Shown: positions 34,350 to 43,680 of the stretch, in pieces
How the letters are laid out: each line of letters starts with the position of its first letter
How positions within the stretch are numbered: the first letter of the stretch is position 1
DNA from: Mariaggregatimicrobium sp964498785
GTDB taxonomy: Bacteria; Zhuqueibacterota; Zhuqueibacteria; Thermofontimicrobiales; Thiofontviventaceae
Assembly: GCA_964498785.1 (NCBI GenBank)
Contig: CAZCJL010000048.1
Location: 1-48,505, forward strand
Direction: 5' to 3'
Length of the DNA stretch: 48,505 nt
Program-made: the position numbers and the translations under genes
The notes under the pieces: model-generated
What the model was told of the DNA's origin: nothing
What the model saw: only the letters and a program-made list of their open reading frames with translations
Databases searched by the model: none

Positions 34350-34424
34350 AACGCAAAGTCGCCGAGGACGCAAAAAATCGCAGAGAAAAAATATCCTTTA
34401 AATGCAGCCAAAAGAGGGCTGCAT
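34350..34424. repeat. Half cgcagag-family element plus gcagcc hairpin
   Basis: A single arm (aacgcaaagtcgccgaggac, then gcaaaaaatcgcagag) lacks its partner. It is followed by the perfect hairpin atgcagcc/ggctgcat (34402-34409 with 34417-34424). Confidence 0.7.
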
Positions 34425-34435
34425 GGCAGCGCAGG

Positions 34436-34588
34436 AACAGCCTGTCCACGAACTACCCTTGCGAAGGTTATTAAAATAGACTGGTCTGTATATTGATAAA
34501 TTTTCAATGAATTATCTATATATTGTATAGATGCAAACCTTCGTAAGGGTTTGTCCGGCAATTATCGAGTTCCTGGACAGGCTGTGAA
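34436..34588. repeat. Imperfect inverted repeat, cagcctgtcc family
   Basis: The left arm acagcctgtccacgaact followed by cccttgcgaaggtt pairs with aaccttcgtaaggg and agttcctggacaggctgt. The middle is AT-rich. The ccttgcgaagg core recurs at 37561-37589. Confidence 0.75.
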
Positions 34589-34611
34589 GGCGCTGCACTC
34601 CACAACATTTA

Positions 34612-35562
34612 CTAAAACAATCCCAGAGATTTGAGGATGAAAATCCCAATTGAGATCGTTCCGACGGAACCAAGGGTGGACATGACGATGATGTTTCCGG
34701 TGAGCTCGCCATTGGCGCCCATAGCTTCTGCCATGACGAACGTGGCAATGGCGGTGGGACAGGCGAACAGTATGAACAGAATTCCCAAATCCTGACCTGT
34801 AATCCCCATTTGAACTGCAATGTAAACAAGTACCAACGGCGTGAAAACAATTTTAATCATCGTGGCAACAACTGCCATGCGCGAGTCTTTTTTAATGCTT
34901 TCGAAATTTAGCGATGCGCCAATTCCCAACAATGCTAATGGCAATGATAGCGACGCCAGGTAGTTCATTGAATTCATCACAAATGGTGATAACCGGACTT
35001 CGAATAAAGAAAATGGCAGTGCGGCAATAACGGCAATGATGAGCGGATTTTTGAATATTTCAATGATTGTTTTAAAAACACTGATCTTTTTTTCCCGCTG
35101 CAAAGGAATAGTCAGTGCAATAACAGCGAGCACGTTGTAAACGGGCATGATAAATGCCAATAAAATAGAAGCGTTACTCAGTGCGTCGTCCCCATACATG
35201 GCGGCAATGATCGCGAAGCCCACAATCGCATAGTTGCTGCGGACGCTCGCCTGAATAAACGCCCCCTGATCCCTGCCTTCGTTTGAAAGGAATAGTGCCA
35301 GTGCCCAGGATATGATGAAGATAAAAACCGTTCCGAGATATGCCAGGATGATTATTTCGGGTTTAAAAGCCTGCGTAAAATCGGTGGTCGCTAATTTTAC
35401 AAATATCAGGCACGGCAAGGCAACGTTGAACACGACGCGTGAGGAAACCGTAACGAAATTTTCATTAATCCGTCCGAATTTTTTGAGGAAATAACCGACG
35501 AACACAATCACAAATACCGGCGCAACGGTATTTAAAGAAAAGATTACGTTTTGCATAAACAT
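34612..35562 (-). CDS. AEC-family transporter
   Basis: From the ATG at 35562 the protein is 316 aa with about ten membrane helices. It has the AEC pattern: N-terminal helix NTVAPVFVIVFVGYFLKKFG, a central charged loop (PLQREKKISVFKTIIEIFKNP) and LALLGIGASLNFE. AEC permeases move auxin-like compounds, organic acids or malate in bacteria; the substrate here is unknown. An in-frame extension back to 35670 is rejected because it would run through the terminator of the neighbouring gene. The ribosome site is weak. Confidence 0.9.
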   Translation of the reverse strand: MFMQNVIFSLNTVAPVFVIVFVGYFLKKFGRINENFVTVSSRVVFNVALPCLIFVKLATTDFTQAFKPEIIILAYLGTVFIFIISWALALFLSNEGRDQGAFIQASVRSNYAIVGFAIIAAMYGDDALSNASILLAFIMPVYNVLAVIALTIPLQREKKISVFKTIIEIFKNPLIIAVIAALPFSLFEVRLSPFVMNSMNYLASLSLPLALLGIGASLNFESIKKDSRMAVVATMIKIVFTPLVLVYIAVQMGITGQDLGILFILFACPTAIATFVMAEAMGANGELTGNIIVMSTLGSVGTISIGIFILKSLGLF

Positions 35563-35624
35563 TACCGGGCAATTGTTTACGAGAGAAATAGCAGTTAATA
35601 TACGAAATGAAGAAATCAGATGCA

Positions 35625-35662
35625 ATAAAAAAAGCCCCCCAAAGAAATTTCCGGGAGGCTTT
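35625..35662 (-). terminator. Rho-independent terminator of the 547-aa cargo gene
   Basis: On the minus strand agcctccc (35660-35653) pairs with ggggggct (35640-35633, one G-T pair) and is followed by ttttttt. It is 21 bp after the cargo stop. Confidence 0.85.
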
Positions 35663-35683
35663 CTGTTCACGCTTAAATGTACT

Positions 35684-37327
35684 TTATTTCATCAGCGTCA
35701 TTCTCTTACTAACGGTTTTATTGTTATAGCGTAATGTACACAGATAAATTCCGCTGGTTACCTTACTGCCGAAATTATCCGTACCATCCCACTGAACGAC
35801 ATGAGTACCGGAATTCACGACTCCGTTAACCAATGTTTTCACCTCGCGCCCCATCAGGTTGTATACTTTCAATGTAACATGCTCCTGATTCGGGAGATTA
35901 TAAACAATGGTTGTTGCCGGGTTGAACGGATTGGGGTAGTTTTGCTGGAGATTAAATGTAGATGCGACAGTTTTATGATCAGGTCGAATACCAATTCCGT
36001 TTTCCATGTCTAAAATAACGATAGGTTGTGTACCAGAGTCGAACAATCCACCAGCCGGGACACATGATGCGTAAAAAACTTCAAGATGGGGATCATCATC
36101 GATATTTGCGAGAGCGATATTGCTCCAGCGGCCACCTTCTGTATATTCTGAATCAATAATTGTTAATTCATAATTTGCAGGATCATCGATGGCTCCGCCC
36201 TGATATTCGAGACGGAAAATGGCTGCATTTGGTGTTGCATCTCGTGAGCCAAACAAGAAATCCATGTTTCCATCCTGATCGATATCACCATGAGCGCCAC
36301 CCATAATATAGCCACCACCAATGGTTTCAGAAAGATCCGCTAACTCAGTCATACTCAGTCCATCACCGTCTTCCTGTAACAACCATAAGCTTCGAGAAGC
36401 ACCACCATAGGGACCTTCACTGACGACGATTTCTTCTTGTCCGTCACCATCTATATCTGCTACTTGTGCAGTTATAAAGGAAATCCCACCTGGTAGTGGA
36501 TCGAGAGCGCTGTAACTCCATGCACTTCCGTCCCAGGAAACTTTTGAAATTTCGCTTTCATCAAACGTATAGAAGCTATTACCGATTACAGCAACATCCC
36601 ATTTATTATCAGCTGTGTCATCTGCAAAATCCATAGCACTGACTTCCATTGTCCATGTTTCTGAACCATCGCCATTATCCGGAATATTATCAACGGAAAA
36701 AGCACCAAAGTGATATCCACCATCATTTCCTTTTCGGTCGGCGAAAATAACTTCATCAGTGCCATCATCATCAATATCGCTGACAACCCAGCGAATCGGG
36801 CGAATATTTTGATTATCTTCGGCTGTAATGGTCCACATTGCATTTGGTTTAAAATTATCACCATCAGCAACACCCAGTGCGTCGGAGCCATCGCCGACAG
36901 ATTCATACACAACAACGCGCGGCGGGTTCGGTTGCGTACCTGTCGCCCAGTTTACCGGGCCAAACACAATTTCCATTTTCCCGTCTTTATCTAAATCAGC
37001 AGCAGCTAAAGCGGGCCATGTATTTGACTTTTCGATAAAATCGAGGGTTGCTTTCCAAACGACATTCCATGCTGCCCCATCAAATTCCATTTTGTACAGA
37101 TATGGGGTCATTTCATTGTCAGCATCGTTCCAATTATGAGATGCCAGAAATAAATCGACTCTGCCATCCCCGTCAAAATCAACATCCGTCAGGATATTCC
37201 CAACACCACCGGTATTCATATCTGCCTCAGGAAATGGGATTTCATATATCCGGGTAAAATCCTGAGCCATCAATCCGGAAAACAAAAACAACGAAAACAC
37301 TAAGAAAATCGTAAACTTACCTTTCAT
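35684..37327 (-). CDS. T9SS cargo with FG-GAP/VCBS-type beta-propeller
   Basis: The 547-aa protein has a signal peptide (about 1-21). At least five calcium-loop-like repeats follow (DVDFDGDGRVDLFLAS, DLDKDGKMEIVFG, DIDDDGTDEVIFAD, DIDGDGQEEIVVSE, DIDQDGNMDFLFG), as in integrin-alpha FG-GAP/VCBS propellers. The last ~85 residues are a T9SS type A sorting domain starting LQQNYPNPFNPATTIVYNLP and ending MTLMK. It is probably a calcium-binding surface adhesin or scaffold (inference); no enzyme motif is seen. AAGGAGG precedes the ATG. It sits 277 bp downstream of the PorV/PorQ-family gene. Confidence 0.92.
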   Translation of the reverse strand: MKGKFTIFLVFSLFLFSGLMAQDFTRIYEIPFPEADMNTGGVGNILTDVDFDGDGRVDLFLASHNWNDADNEMTPYLYKMEFDGAAWNVVWKATLDFIEKSNTWPALAAADLDKDGKMEIVFGPVNWATGTQPNPPRVVVYESVGDGSDALGVADGDNFKPNAMWTITAEDNQNIRPIRWVVSDIDDDGTDEVIFADRKGNDGGYHFGAFSVDNIPDNGDGSETWTMEVSAMDFADDTADNKWDVAVIGNSFYTFDESEISKVSWDGSAWSYSALDPLPGGISFITAQVADIDGDGQEEIVVSEGPYGGASRSLWLLQEDGDGLSMTELADLSETIGGGYIMGGAHGDIDQDGNMDFLFGSRDATPNAAIFRLEYQGGAIDDPANYELTIIDSEYTEGGRWSNIALANIDDDPHLEVFYASCVPAGGLFDSGTQPIVILDMENGIGIRPDHKTVASTFNLQQNYPNPFNPATTIVYNLPNQEHVTLKVYNLMGREVKTLVNGVVNSGTHVVQWDGTDNFGSKVTSGIYLCTLRYNNKTVSKRMTLMK

Positions 37328-37560
37328 GTCAACCTCCTTATATTTCTAATAAATTTTTGTGGATTATTAATATTTTTTAGGTTGTATGTTGATCCACCTC
37401 CTCCTATTTTATGAATTAGGTTAGTAGTAACATTTTTACGAATTATGATGTAGAATTTTGAGTGAAGTTTGTCCGCGAATTTAAACGGTTCATACTCTCG
37501 ATTAAAATATTTTCCCCGGACAAACTTCAATTTGTTTTAAAAATTAATGAATAATTTCAA

Positions 37561-37589
37561 CCTTGCGAAGGTTTAAAACCTTCGCAAGG
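37561..37589. repeat. Perfect hairpin ccttgcgaagg/ccttcgcaagg
   Basis: An 11-bp perfect stem has a 7-nt loop (tttaaaa). It may terminate the operon ending at 37605, but the minus-strand T-run is poor. The core matches the repeat at 34436-34588, so a dispersed palindrome is equally likely. Confidence 0.7.
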
Positions 37590-37604
37590 CTATTTTTCGA
37601 CCTC

Positions 37605-38594
37605 TTAAAAAGAAACAGCCAGCGATACTCTGTGAATATTTTCCAATACACCAAGATCGGAGAACGAATAGTCCACGACCACCGGCTTATTGCCGATTAA
37701 GTTATATCGAAAACCGGCGCCGAAATTCAATCCGCCTTCATCCAGATTGAACCGATAACCGCTTCTCAGGAACAGCAGATTGTTGAAGCCATATTCAAAT
37801 CCAAAATTATACTGCTCCAGATTATTATTGGGATGGATCATATCCGCAGCACCGGTGATCTTGTGCTGTTCGGTATTCATAACATCGAACGCCACACCAA
37901 AGCGGAAATTGATCGGTAACGACCATTCCTCGAAGCTTTTGGGTTTATCCACCGAATACGAGCGATCATCGCTGAAATCGATATATTCACCACTATAGCT
38001 GATTTCCGGCGAGAAATGAAGGATCGACATCCCTAATTTCAAACCGCGGAATCCTGTGTGATAAATCGTACCCAGATCCATCGCCCAGGTCGTATAGCCA
38101 TGACCGTAGTAATCTTCGCGTACGATTTTATTCGTAATTCCTACAGACAGGCGGTCTGTTAAATACCGTGCATAAGTCAAACCGATCGCGAAATTGGTGA
38201 GACTGAACATTTCGCCGGTTCCTTCGGGCTGATAGATTGTGGTGACTTCCATATCATCTGTAAGCAGGTAAATTCCGCTTACGGCGAAAGTCCCGACATT
38301 GCCCATATTCATTGCCATGGAGAAACCACCAATGGCGATTTCTGCGGGCCAACTGTTATAGGCGGTATAAAAATTACGTTCCTGAACATCTGCAACACCG
38401 GCTGGATTCCAGAACGCAGAGCCGGCATCGTTTGTCATCGCCGTATATGCCTCGCCCATGCCTGTGCCGCGTGCGCCAATACCAATTTCAAGGAATTGAG
38501 CAACAGCGGTACCAACAGGAGCAAATTCCTGAGCCTGAAGTTGTCCAAAGGCAAAAATGGCGATTATTGATATGATTAATATTTTTCTATACAT
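37605..38594 (-). CDS. PorV/PorQ-family outer-membrane protein
   Basis: The 329-aa protein has a signal peptide (about 1-21). It carries the family signature EIGIGARGTGMGEAYTAMT...AFWNPAGVADV (about 36-70), many amphipathic strands and a terminal phenylalanine (VSLAVSF), all typical of an outer-membrane barrel. In Bacteroidetes, PorV carries T9SS cargo from the translocon to the attachment complex. Here the gene is third in a unit with a TonB-dependent receptor and a cargo-like protein, 22 bp after the latter, so it may serve that cargo specifically (inference). Strand content suggests a 14-stranded barrel like PorV, but this was not modelled. Confidence 0.9.
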   Translation of the reverse strand: MYRKILIISIIAIFAFGQLQAQEFAPVGTAVAQFLEIGIGARGTGMGEAYTAMTNDAGSAFWNPAGVADVQERNFYTAYNSWPAEIAIGGFSMAMNMGNVGTFAVSGIYLLTDDMEVTTIYQPEGTGEMFSLTNFAIGLTYARYLTDRLSVGITNKIVREDYYGHGYTTWAMDLGTIYHTGFRGLKLGMSILHFSPEISYSGEYIDFSDDRSYSVDKPKSFEEWSLPINFRFGVAFDVMNTEQHKITGAADMIHPNNNLEQYNFGFEYGFNNLLFLRSGYRFNLDEGGLNFGAGFRYNLIGNKPVVVDYSFSDLGVLENIHRVSLAVSF

Positions 38595-38616
38595 TTATCA
38601 TTCCTCAAAAATTAGT

Positions 38617-40617
38617 TTAGCGAATAATGACAAATTTACCTGTTTTCGTTCCGGCTGACGGGGAATCTACTACATAAATGTAAATTCCGGGCGCGGCATC
38701 CTGATTGTTTCTGGTGATCAAATCCCACTCAGCCACGCTCATACTGGACGCTCCGGCAAATGCTTCGCTTTTGCGGGCACTCTGACCAGCTTTAATTTCA
38801 TCCACATAATCTCCATCCAGTGTAAAAATCTTAATCGTGGCATCAGCCGGTAAATTAATGAATTGCAGCCTGTGTTCCCAGGGATCGGCATCGCTCGGAA
38901 TCGAATTATTCCATGCGACACTACCGATATACGGATTCGGAACCACTTTTACATTGCTTAAATCGTCAGCAACCGGATTCGCCGGTGTGATGACTTTCAA
39001 CGTATTCAGGCGATTGCTCTCCATTCTGCCAAATGGTTGCGGCAGCTTACTCGTAAATGCTTCTACTGCATAATAGTAATCGAATCCATTTGTGATGTCG
39101 TTATCAATTAGTTGATAGGTCCCCGGATCATCGCCTGCGGGCGGAGGCCAGGTTCCATCAGTGGAGTCTTTGTAAGTCCCTGCACCCAACGGGCTCCAAT
39201 CGAAAGCACCAGAGGCTGTTTTGCCGGAACTCTTCCAGACATTATAGCCCTGAAAATTTTCATTGAATTCGGCGCTATTGTCCCAAACGACTTTCACGCC
39301 TTCGGTCACGCCATTGACGACGTGTTCCATGACCTCGAGACCAGGTGCAGTCGGTGGTTCAAACGGAACAGCATAATCTTTATCAATAATACGTTGCGCC
39401 ATGTCCATGATTTCCACCAGCGTCATCAGGCTATAGATGCCGCCTCGCTCCGGATCACAGCCGACGCCGAGAGCAGCTGTTACGACAACCGAATCACCCG
39501 CTGCCAATGTTTCCAATGGTCCTAAAGTAATTATCGCCCGGTAATCGTTCGGAAATGCTTTGCCTGTACTCGGATCAACGAGAATCCCCTCGAATATCTG
39601 CGGTTTCATCATGCGGTCGTACGATTCCTGATCCGTGTTCGGATCATTATAAATATGATTTGTATGAAACGATGTTGGTTGAAATGTCGGCGGATCGGTT
39701 TTCAAAATCTTGAAACCTAAAAATCCCGGCGATTGAAGCGTGCCATCTGCACTGGGATTACCGGAGTCGTCGTCAATTCCTTCCATTTCCGAAGGTTCGA
39801 GATCGTCGCCGTCCCACATAAAGATCATCGCGCTGTCCGCCTGCTCATCGGTTAATCCGTGATCGACGCCAGCCCATTGTGGAAAAAGATCGATGAAGTC
39901 CCAGCTCGCATTACATGCGGCGTGGTCATCCCGGTGCACATACGCGCCTTCTGTGGGCCAATTCGACAGCTTGCTGACGTCGCCATCCAAACGCCAGGTA
40001 AAATAAAATTCGTCCAGATCTCTGGGTGTATCGGGATAGCCGTCGCCATCGGAGTCGATACCGACGTTTTTAACAGTATATTCATAAATAATAAAATCAT
40101 CGCGAAAACTTTCGCTCCAGGAAAATGTCCGTTCGGTGACTTCAAGCCCCAACGGAAAATGCCCGGATGCTAACGGAGCCACGACATCGTAATATTTGGT
40201 GTAAGTATCCTGCTCCGCTCTGGCGTCATCCCCTGTGATGACATGCACTGAATCAATCGGAGCATATTCAGTATCTTCCGGCTGCGTGGAATGGATCACG
40301 CCATCAACACGAGCGGTAAGCCACAACGAGCCACGGTAGAGATAAGAGTTGCCGGATCCGCCGGGCCAATCACCGGAGGGCGTACGATTCTCATAAGAGT
40401 CATCGCCTGTTTTACCAAAATTGGTGACCCGGCTCCAGATAGTACCGATTCTATGATACGCCCAATCGTCTTCGACAATGGGTCCAATTTTGGCATGACT
40501 CCTTTTTGCAAAGGATTTGTTACTGCCTTGCGGATCAGCTCCCATAACTGTTATTGTCCAAAAACAGAGGAACAATAAAACAAGGATGGGATATTTAAAA
40601 TGATTTTTATGATACAT
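38617..40617 (-). CDS. Exported protein with T9SS-like C-terminal domain, in receptor operon
   Basis: The ATG at 40617 is chosen because GAGGAGG lies just upstream and the signal peptide follows directly (KYPILVLLFLCFW); this gives 666 aa. The central part has calcium-loop-like segments and a fibronectin III-like domain (about 420-540; GVKVVWDNSAEFNENFQGYNVWKSSG). The C-terminal ~110 residues (VVPNPYIGSVAW to KTGKFVIIR) form a sorting-domain relative with PNPY instead of PNPF. Proteins of this layout commonly follow TonB receptors in KSB1/Calditrichota-like genomes (recollection, not checked). The gene is second in the operon, 36 bp after the receptor. Molecular function unknown. Confidence 0.85.
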   Translation of the reverse strand: MYHKNHFKYPILVLLFLCFWTITVMGADPQGSNKSFAKRSHAKIGPIVEDDWAYHRIGTIWSRVTNFGKTGDDSYENRTPSGDWPGGSGNSYLYRGSLWLTARVDGVIHSTQPEDTEYAPIDSVHVITGDDARAEQDTYTKYYDVVAPLASGHFPLGLEVTERTFSWSESFRDDFIIYEYTVKNVGIDSDGDGYPDTPRDLDEFYFTWRLDGDVSKLSNWPTEGAYVHRDDHAACNASWDFIDLFPQWAGVDHGLTDEQADSAMIFMWDGDDLEPSEMEGIDDDSGNPSADGTLQSPGFLGFKILKTDPPTFQPTSFHTNHIYNDPNTDQESYDRMMKPQIFEGILVDPSTGKAFPNDYRAIITLGPLETLAAGDSVVVTAALGVGCDPERGGIYSLMTLVEIMDMAQRIIDKDYAVPFEPPTAPGLEVMEHVVNGVTEGVKVVWDNSAEFNENFQGYNVWKSSGKTASGAFDWSPLGAGTYKDSTDGTWPPPAGDDPGTYQLIDNDITNGFDYYYAVEAFTSKLPQPFGRMESNRLNTLKVITPANPVADDLSNVKVVPNPYIGSVAWNNSIPSDADPWEHRLQFINLPADATIKIFTLDGDYVDEIKAGQSARKSEAFAGASSMSVAEWDLITRNNQDAAPGIYIYVVDSPSAGTKTGKFVIIR

Positions 40618-40653
40618 CAATTGTTTCCTCCTCAGAAAATGGTTTTGCACACA

Positions 40654-43464
40654 TTAAAATTGAACAGCCAGACCAAAACGTACCTGACGTCCGTCACTGT
40701 AAACCTGCGGATTTCTTATAAATGAGCCATCGATTTCCTGACGAACGATGGATGGATCATCTTTCAACTCATAAAATCTGTTGCTTCCGAGCCATTCAAT
40801 ATTTTCACGATCGAATAGGTTGAATACATCGATGAACAAATCATATTTTATCGTACCTGCCTCAAAATGGCGGATCAATTTGACATCTGTTGTTGTGGTA
40901 TATGGTCTGCGCAGATCATTTATTTTACCTGTTCCGTACGAAGAATATGGTAATCCACTTCCATAATCCGTTTGAAAATTAGCTGTCCACTGCGCCAACG
41001 GTCGGAACTGCCCCATCGCCGGACCAAAATCATTCGGCGTACGCAATGTAATATTCGCATTGATTGTGTGCGTTTGATCGTAATCCAGAATATTCATTCG
41101 TTTGACATCGGTAAAGGAACCATAGCCGCCGTAATAATCGGAGCTTCTTCCCTTTGCCACAGAGAAAGTGTAATTAACAGAAGCTCCCCAGAAACGACCC
41201 GGTCGTTTCGTTAATGTAAATTCCAGACCTTTAATGTTGCCATAATCTGCGTTTGTGTAAACGTTGAGTTCCGTATTCTGGATGCTCTTTCCGACGTATT
41301 TCTGCCAATTCATCAAATTGGTGACGTCTTTATAATAGCCAGTGACCGTTCCTTTCATATCAGATGCAAACTGATGTTCGATCCCGATTTCATAAGCAAC
41401 TGTTTTTTCGGGATTCAAATCCGGATTCCCGATATAATTACCCACCTTTGTGAGAGATTGAATTTTGTAATTTCTGAATAAAAAGTAAGCATCCGGTCGC
41501 TGAAAATAATGCCCGTATGTAAAATGCAATACATCCTGGTCTGTGATCGGATGCGAAATTCCTAATCGCGGGCTAAATTGATACTTCAGTTCAGCTTTTT
41601 TGGGATTTGAGAACACAGGCAGTCCGTCTTCATCAAATTGCGAATACGGATATTCGTAATCCGTGGGATAAAAGACATCATCGCCAAAACCAGAGGGATC
41701 AAACATATCGAAACGTAATCCTACCAAACCGATAATTCCGGCAAATTCGATTTTATCCTGAAAATAGGCGCCCACATCCACTGAGTTGCGATCCCAGATA
41801 TCCTTTCTAAAAATGCCGTATCCAAGGGTCCAGCTAATATTTTCCACCTTTGTACGATGGTGGTAAAATTCGAGTCCACCTTTTAACATGTGATTCGGCG
41901 TAACCTGACTCACAATGTCTGCTTTAACACTTCGTGTCCAGGATTCCTGATCGCGGTGTCCCGGATCATCGCCGCGAACCCACCAGTAGTTATTTTCCCG
42001 TTCCCGATAAATCGGATGGGGGCCTGGTAAATCCGGATCCCAAACAAGATCTTCATCAGCGTTGCCATCGCCATCTCTGTCATCAACATCCGGAGTTGCA
42101 TAGTGATAATTTGAATAAAAATTATTCAGCCGGATTTCATAGAATGTTCGGGAGCTAAGCGTATGCGTCCAGATAACATAACCATTAGTGCTTTTTTGCG
42201 TGCGATCCCATAAATAGTCTTGCATCGGCCCGACGTAAAAATTACGAACTGAGTTATATTCAGAACCATCAGGTGTTACTCCGCTCTGCTCGATGATTTC
42301 ACCCTGCTGATCTCTGTATTTATGCGGTTCATTAACGTAAATATAATGATCGAGAATATCCCCGTCTAAATTATCGTAGCTGTAATATTCGTTTTCTTCA
42401 TATTGTGAACCAGGACCATATTTGGAAGCAGGGAAATAGTACTGATCCCACTTTCGGTTGCTAAAAACACCACCGAATGCCAGCTTGTGGTTGGGATTGA
42501 TGCGATACGTGAGTTTTCCCTGATAGGATTGATTAAAATCCTGCTGGTTCATGTAATAACCGCGGTCTTTATCTGTTATTTCAGCAGATAATGAAAGTGA
42601 TAAATCTCCGGGCACATTAAGCCCTATGGAAGGAAGCAAATATTTGGTAAGTGGTTCAGGACCACTTAAATTAAATTCATAAATATCTTTTAACAGGTCA
42701 GTATTCACATCCGGATATCCAAAGTCAGTTGATGTGAAACGCGCTCTACCGGAATATTTATTACGCCCTTCTTTCATTGCAAGATTTAGAATGCCGGATT
42801 GAACATTGCCATATTCGGCGCTGAAACCGCCTAATGAAACTTCCATTTCCTGAATTCCATATTCCGGAATATCACTGGTAAAACCAGAGAAATTAACAAC
42901 ACCATCCGAATAGGCGCCAGCCGGGTCTCGCACCGCTATTCCATCTATTAAAACGAGAACTTCTCCGGAACGACCACCTCGGAAATGCGTTCCCACAACT
43001 CCGGCCTGGTTTTTGGCAATGTCCTCAAAGCTGTCCACCGGCTGCATAGCAATATCATCCGCACTAACAAAGTGACGGGTGGACACTTCGTCTTTCTGAA
43101 TCATCGGACGTTCGGCCACTATCGTCACTGTACCTTCAACATCGAGAACTTCGGTTGTTAATTCAAAATTTAATTTCGTAGTAATATCAATCGATACCCG
43201 CACATTCTCGACAGTGATGGCTGTATAACCGATCATCGTCGCCTTGAGTCTGTAAACTCCAGGGGGAACATTCAGTATCACGTAATTACCGTTGATATCT
43301 GTTGCAGCTCCCATCGAGGTACCCTCAATGACGACATTCACACCTGGCAGCGGATCTCCTGTTTCCCGATCCGTTATTTTACCGGCGATTTTACCGGTCA
43401 CACCTGCCATGGCACTCCCTGTCAGGAGAAGAAAAATAAACAAAATTGAAAGCTTTTTAAACAT
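40654..43464 (-). CDS. TonB-dependent receptor with carboxypeptidase-regulatory-like N-domain
   Basis: The 936-aa protein has a signal peptide (about 1-20) and a CarboxypepD_reg-like domain (about 24-105; GKITDRETGDPLPGVNVVIEGT...GVYRLKATMIGY). The plug domain (about 115-230) has FRGGRSGEVLVLIDGIAVRDP. A large beta-barrel ends in FGLAVQF, with the terminal aromatic residue of outer-membrane proteins. It imports an unknown ligand powered by TonB. It is the first gene of a unit with the T9SS-like protein and the PorV/PorQ protein. The N-domain arrangement resembles SusC-type receptors, but no SusD partner is present. Confidence 0.93.
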   Translation of the reverse strand: MFKKLSILFIFLLLTGSAMAGVTGKIAGKITDRETGDPLPGVNVVIEGTSMGAATDINGNYVILNVPPGVYRLKATMIGYTAITVENVRVSIDITTKLNFELTTEVLDVEGTVTIVAERPMIQKDEVSTRHFVSADDIAMQPVDSFEDIAKNQAGVVGTHFRGGRSGEVLVLIDGIAVRDPAGAYSDGVVNFSGFTSDIPEYGIQEMEVSLGGFSAEYGNVQSGILNLAMKEGRNKYSGRARFTSTDFGYPDVNTDLLKDIYEFNLSGPEPLTKYLLPSIGLNVPGDLSLSLSAEITDKDRGYYMNQQDFNQSYQGKLTYRINPNHKLAFGGVFSNRKWDQYYFPASKYGPGSQYEENEYYSYDNLDGDILDHYIYVNEPHKYRDQQGEIIEQSGVTPDGSEYNSVRNFYVGPMQDYLWDRTQKSTNGYVIWTHTLSSRTFYEIRLNNFYSNYHYATPDVDDRDGDGNADEDLVWDPDLPGPHPIYRERENNYWWVRGDDPGHRDQESWTRSVKADIVSQVTPNHMLKGGLEFYHHRTKVENISWTLGYGIFRKDIWDRNSVDVGAYFQDKIEFAGIIGLVGLRFDMFDPSGFGDDVFYPTDYEYPYSQFDEDGLPVFSNPKKAELKYQFSPRLGISHPITDQDVLHFTYGHYFQRPDAYFLFRNYKIQSLTKVGNYIGNPDLNPEKTVAYEIGIEHQFASDMKGTVTGYYKDVTNLMNWQKYVGKSIQNTELNVYTNADYGNIKGLEFTLTKRPGRFWGASVNYTFSVAKGRSSDYYGGYGSFTDVKRMNILDYDQTHTINANITLRTPNDFGPAMGQFRPLAQWTANFQTDYGSGLPYSSYGTGKINDLRRPYTTTTDVKLIRHFEAGTIKYDLFIDVFNLFDRENIEWLGSNRFYELKDDPSIVRQEIDGSFIRNPQVYSDGRQVRFGLAVQF

Positions 43465-43572
43465 TGAAACCCTCCGTTTAAGGTACTCACAGCTACTATT
43501 TGGTAAGATATCTTGTTTATTATTATAATAAAGTAAAGATAATCTTATTTAATGTCAAGTAAAAAACGCATA

Positions 43573-43636
43573 TTGACAGGATAACAGGATTTACATGATT
43601 ATTTTTTTTATCCAGTTTATCCTTATACTCTGTCAA
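43573..43636. repeat. Inverted repeat, ttgacagga family
   Basis: The arms are ttgacag (43573-43579) and ctgtcaa (43630-43636), with inner related segments gataacagga and atccagtttatcc. It lies between the GHL10 gene stop and the receptor start. Confidence 0.8.
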
Positions 43637-43680
43637 CTAATTTACTTTTTAATGATTAACCTATCATCTGCTCATAGATA

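Noticed and set aside
35563..35670. N-terminal extension of the AEC transporter
   Set aside because: The extension is read through a terminator hairpin of the neighbouring gene and ends upstream of the conserved first helix.
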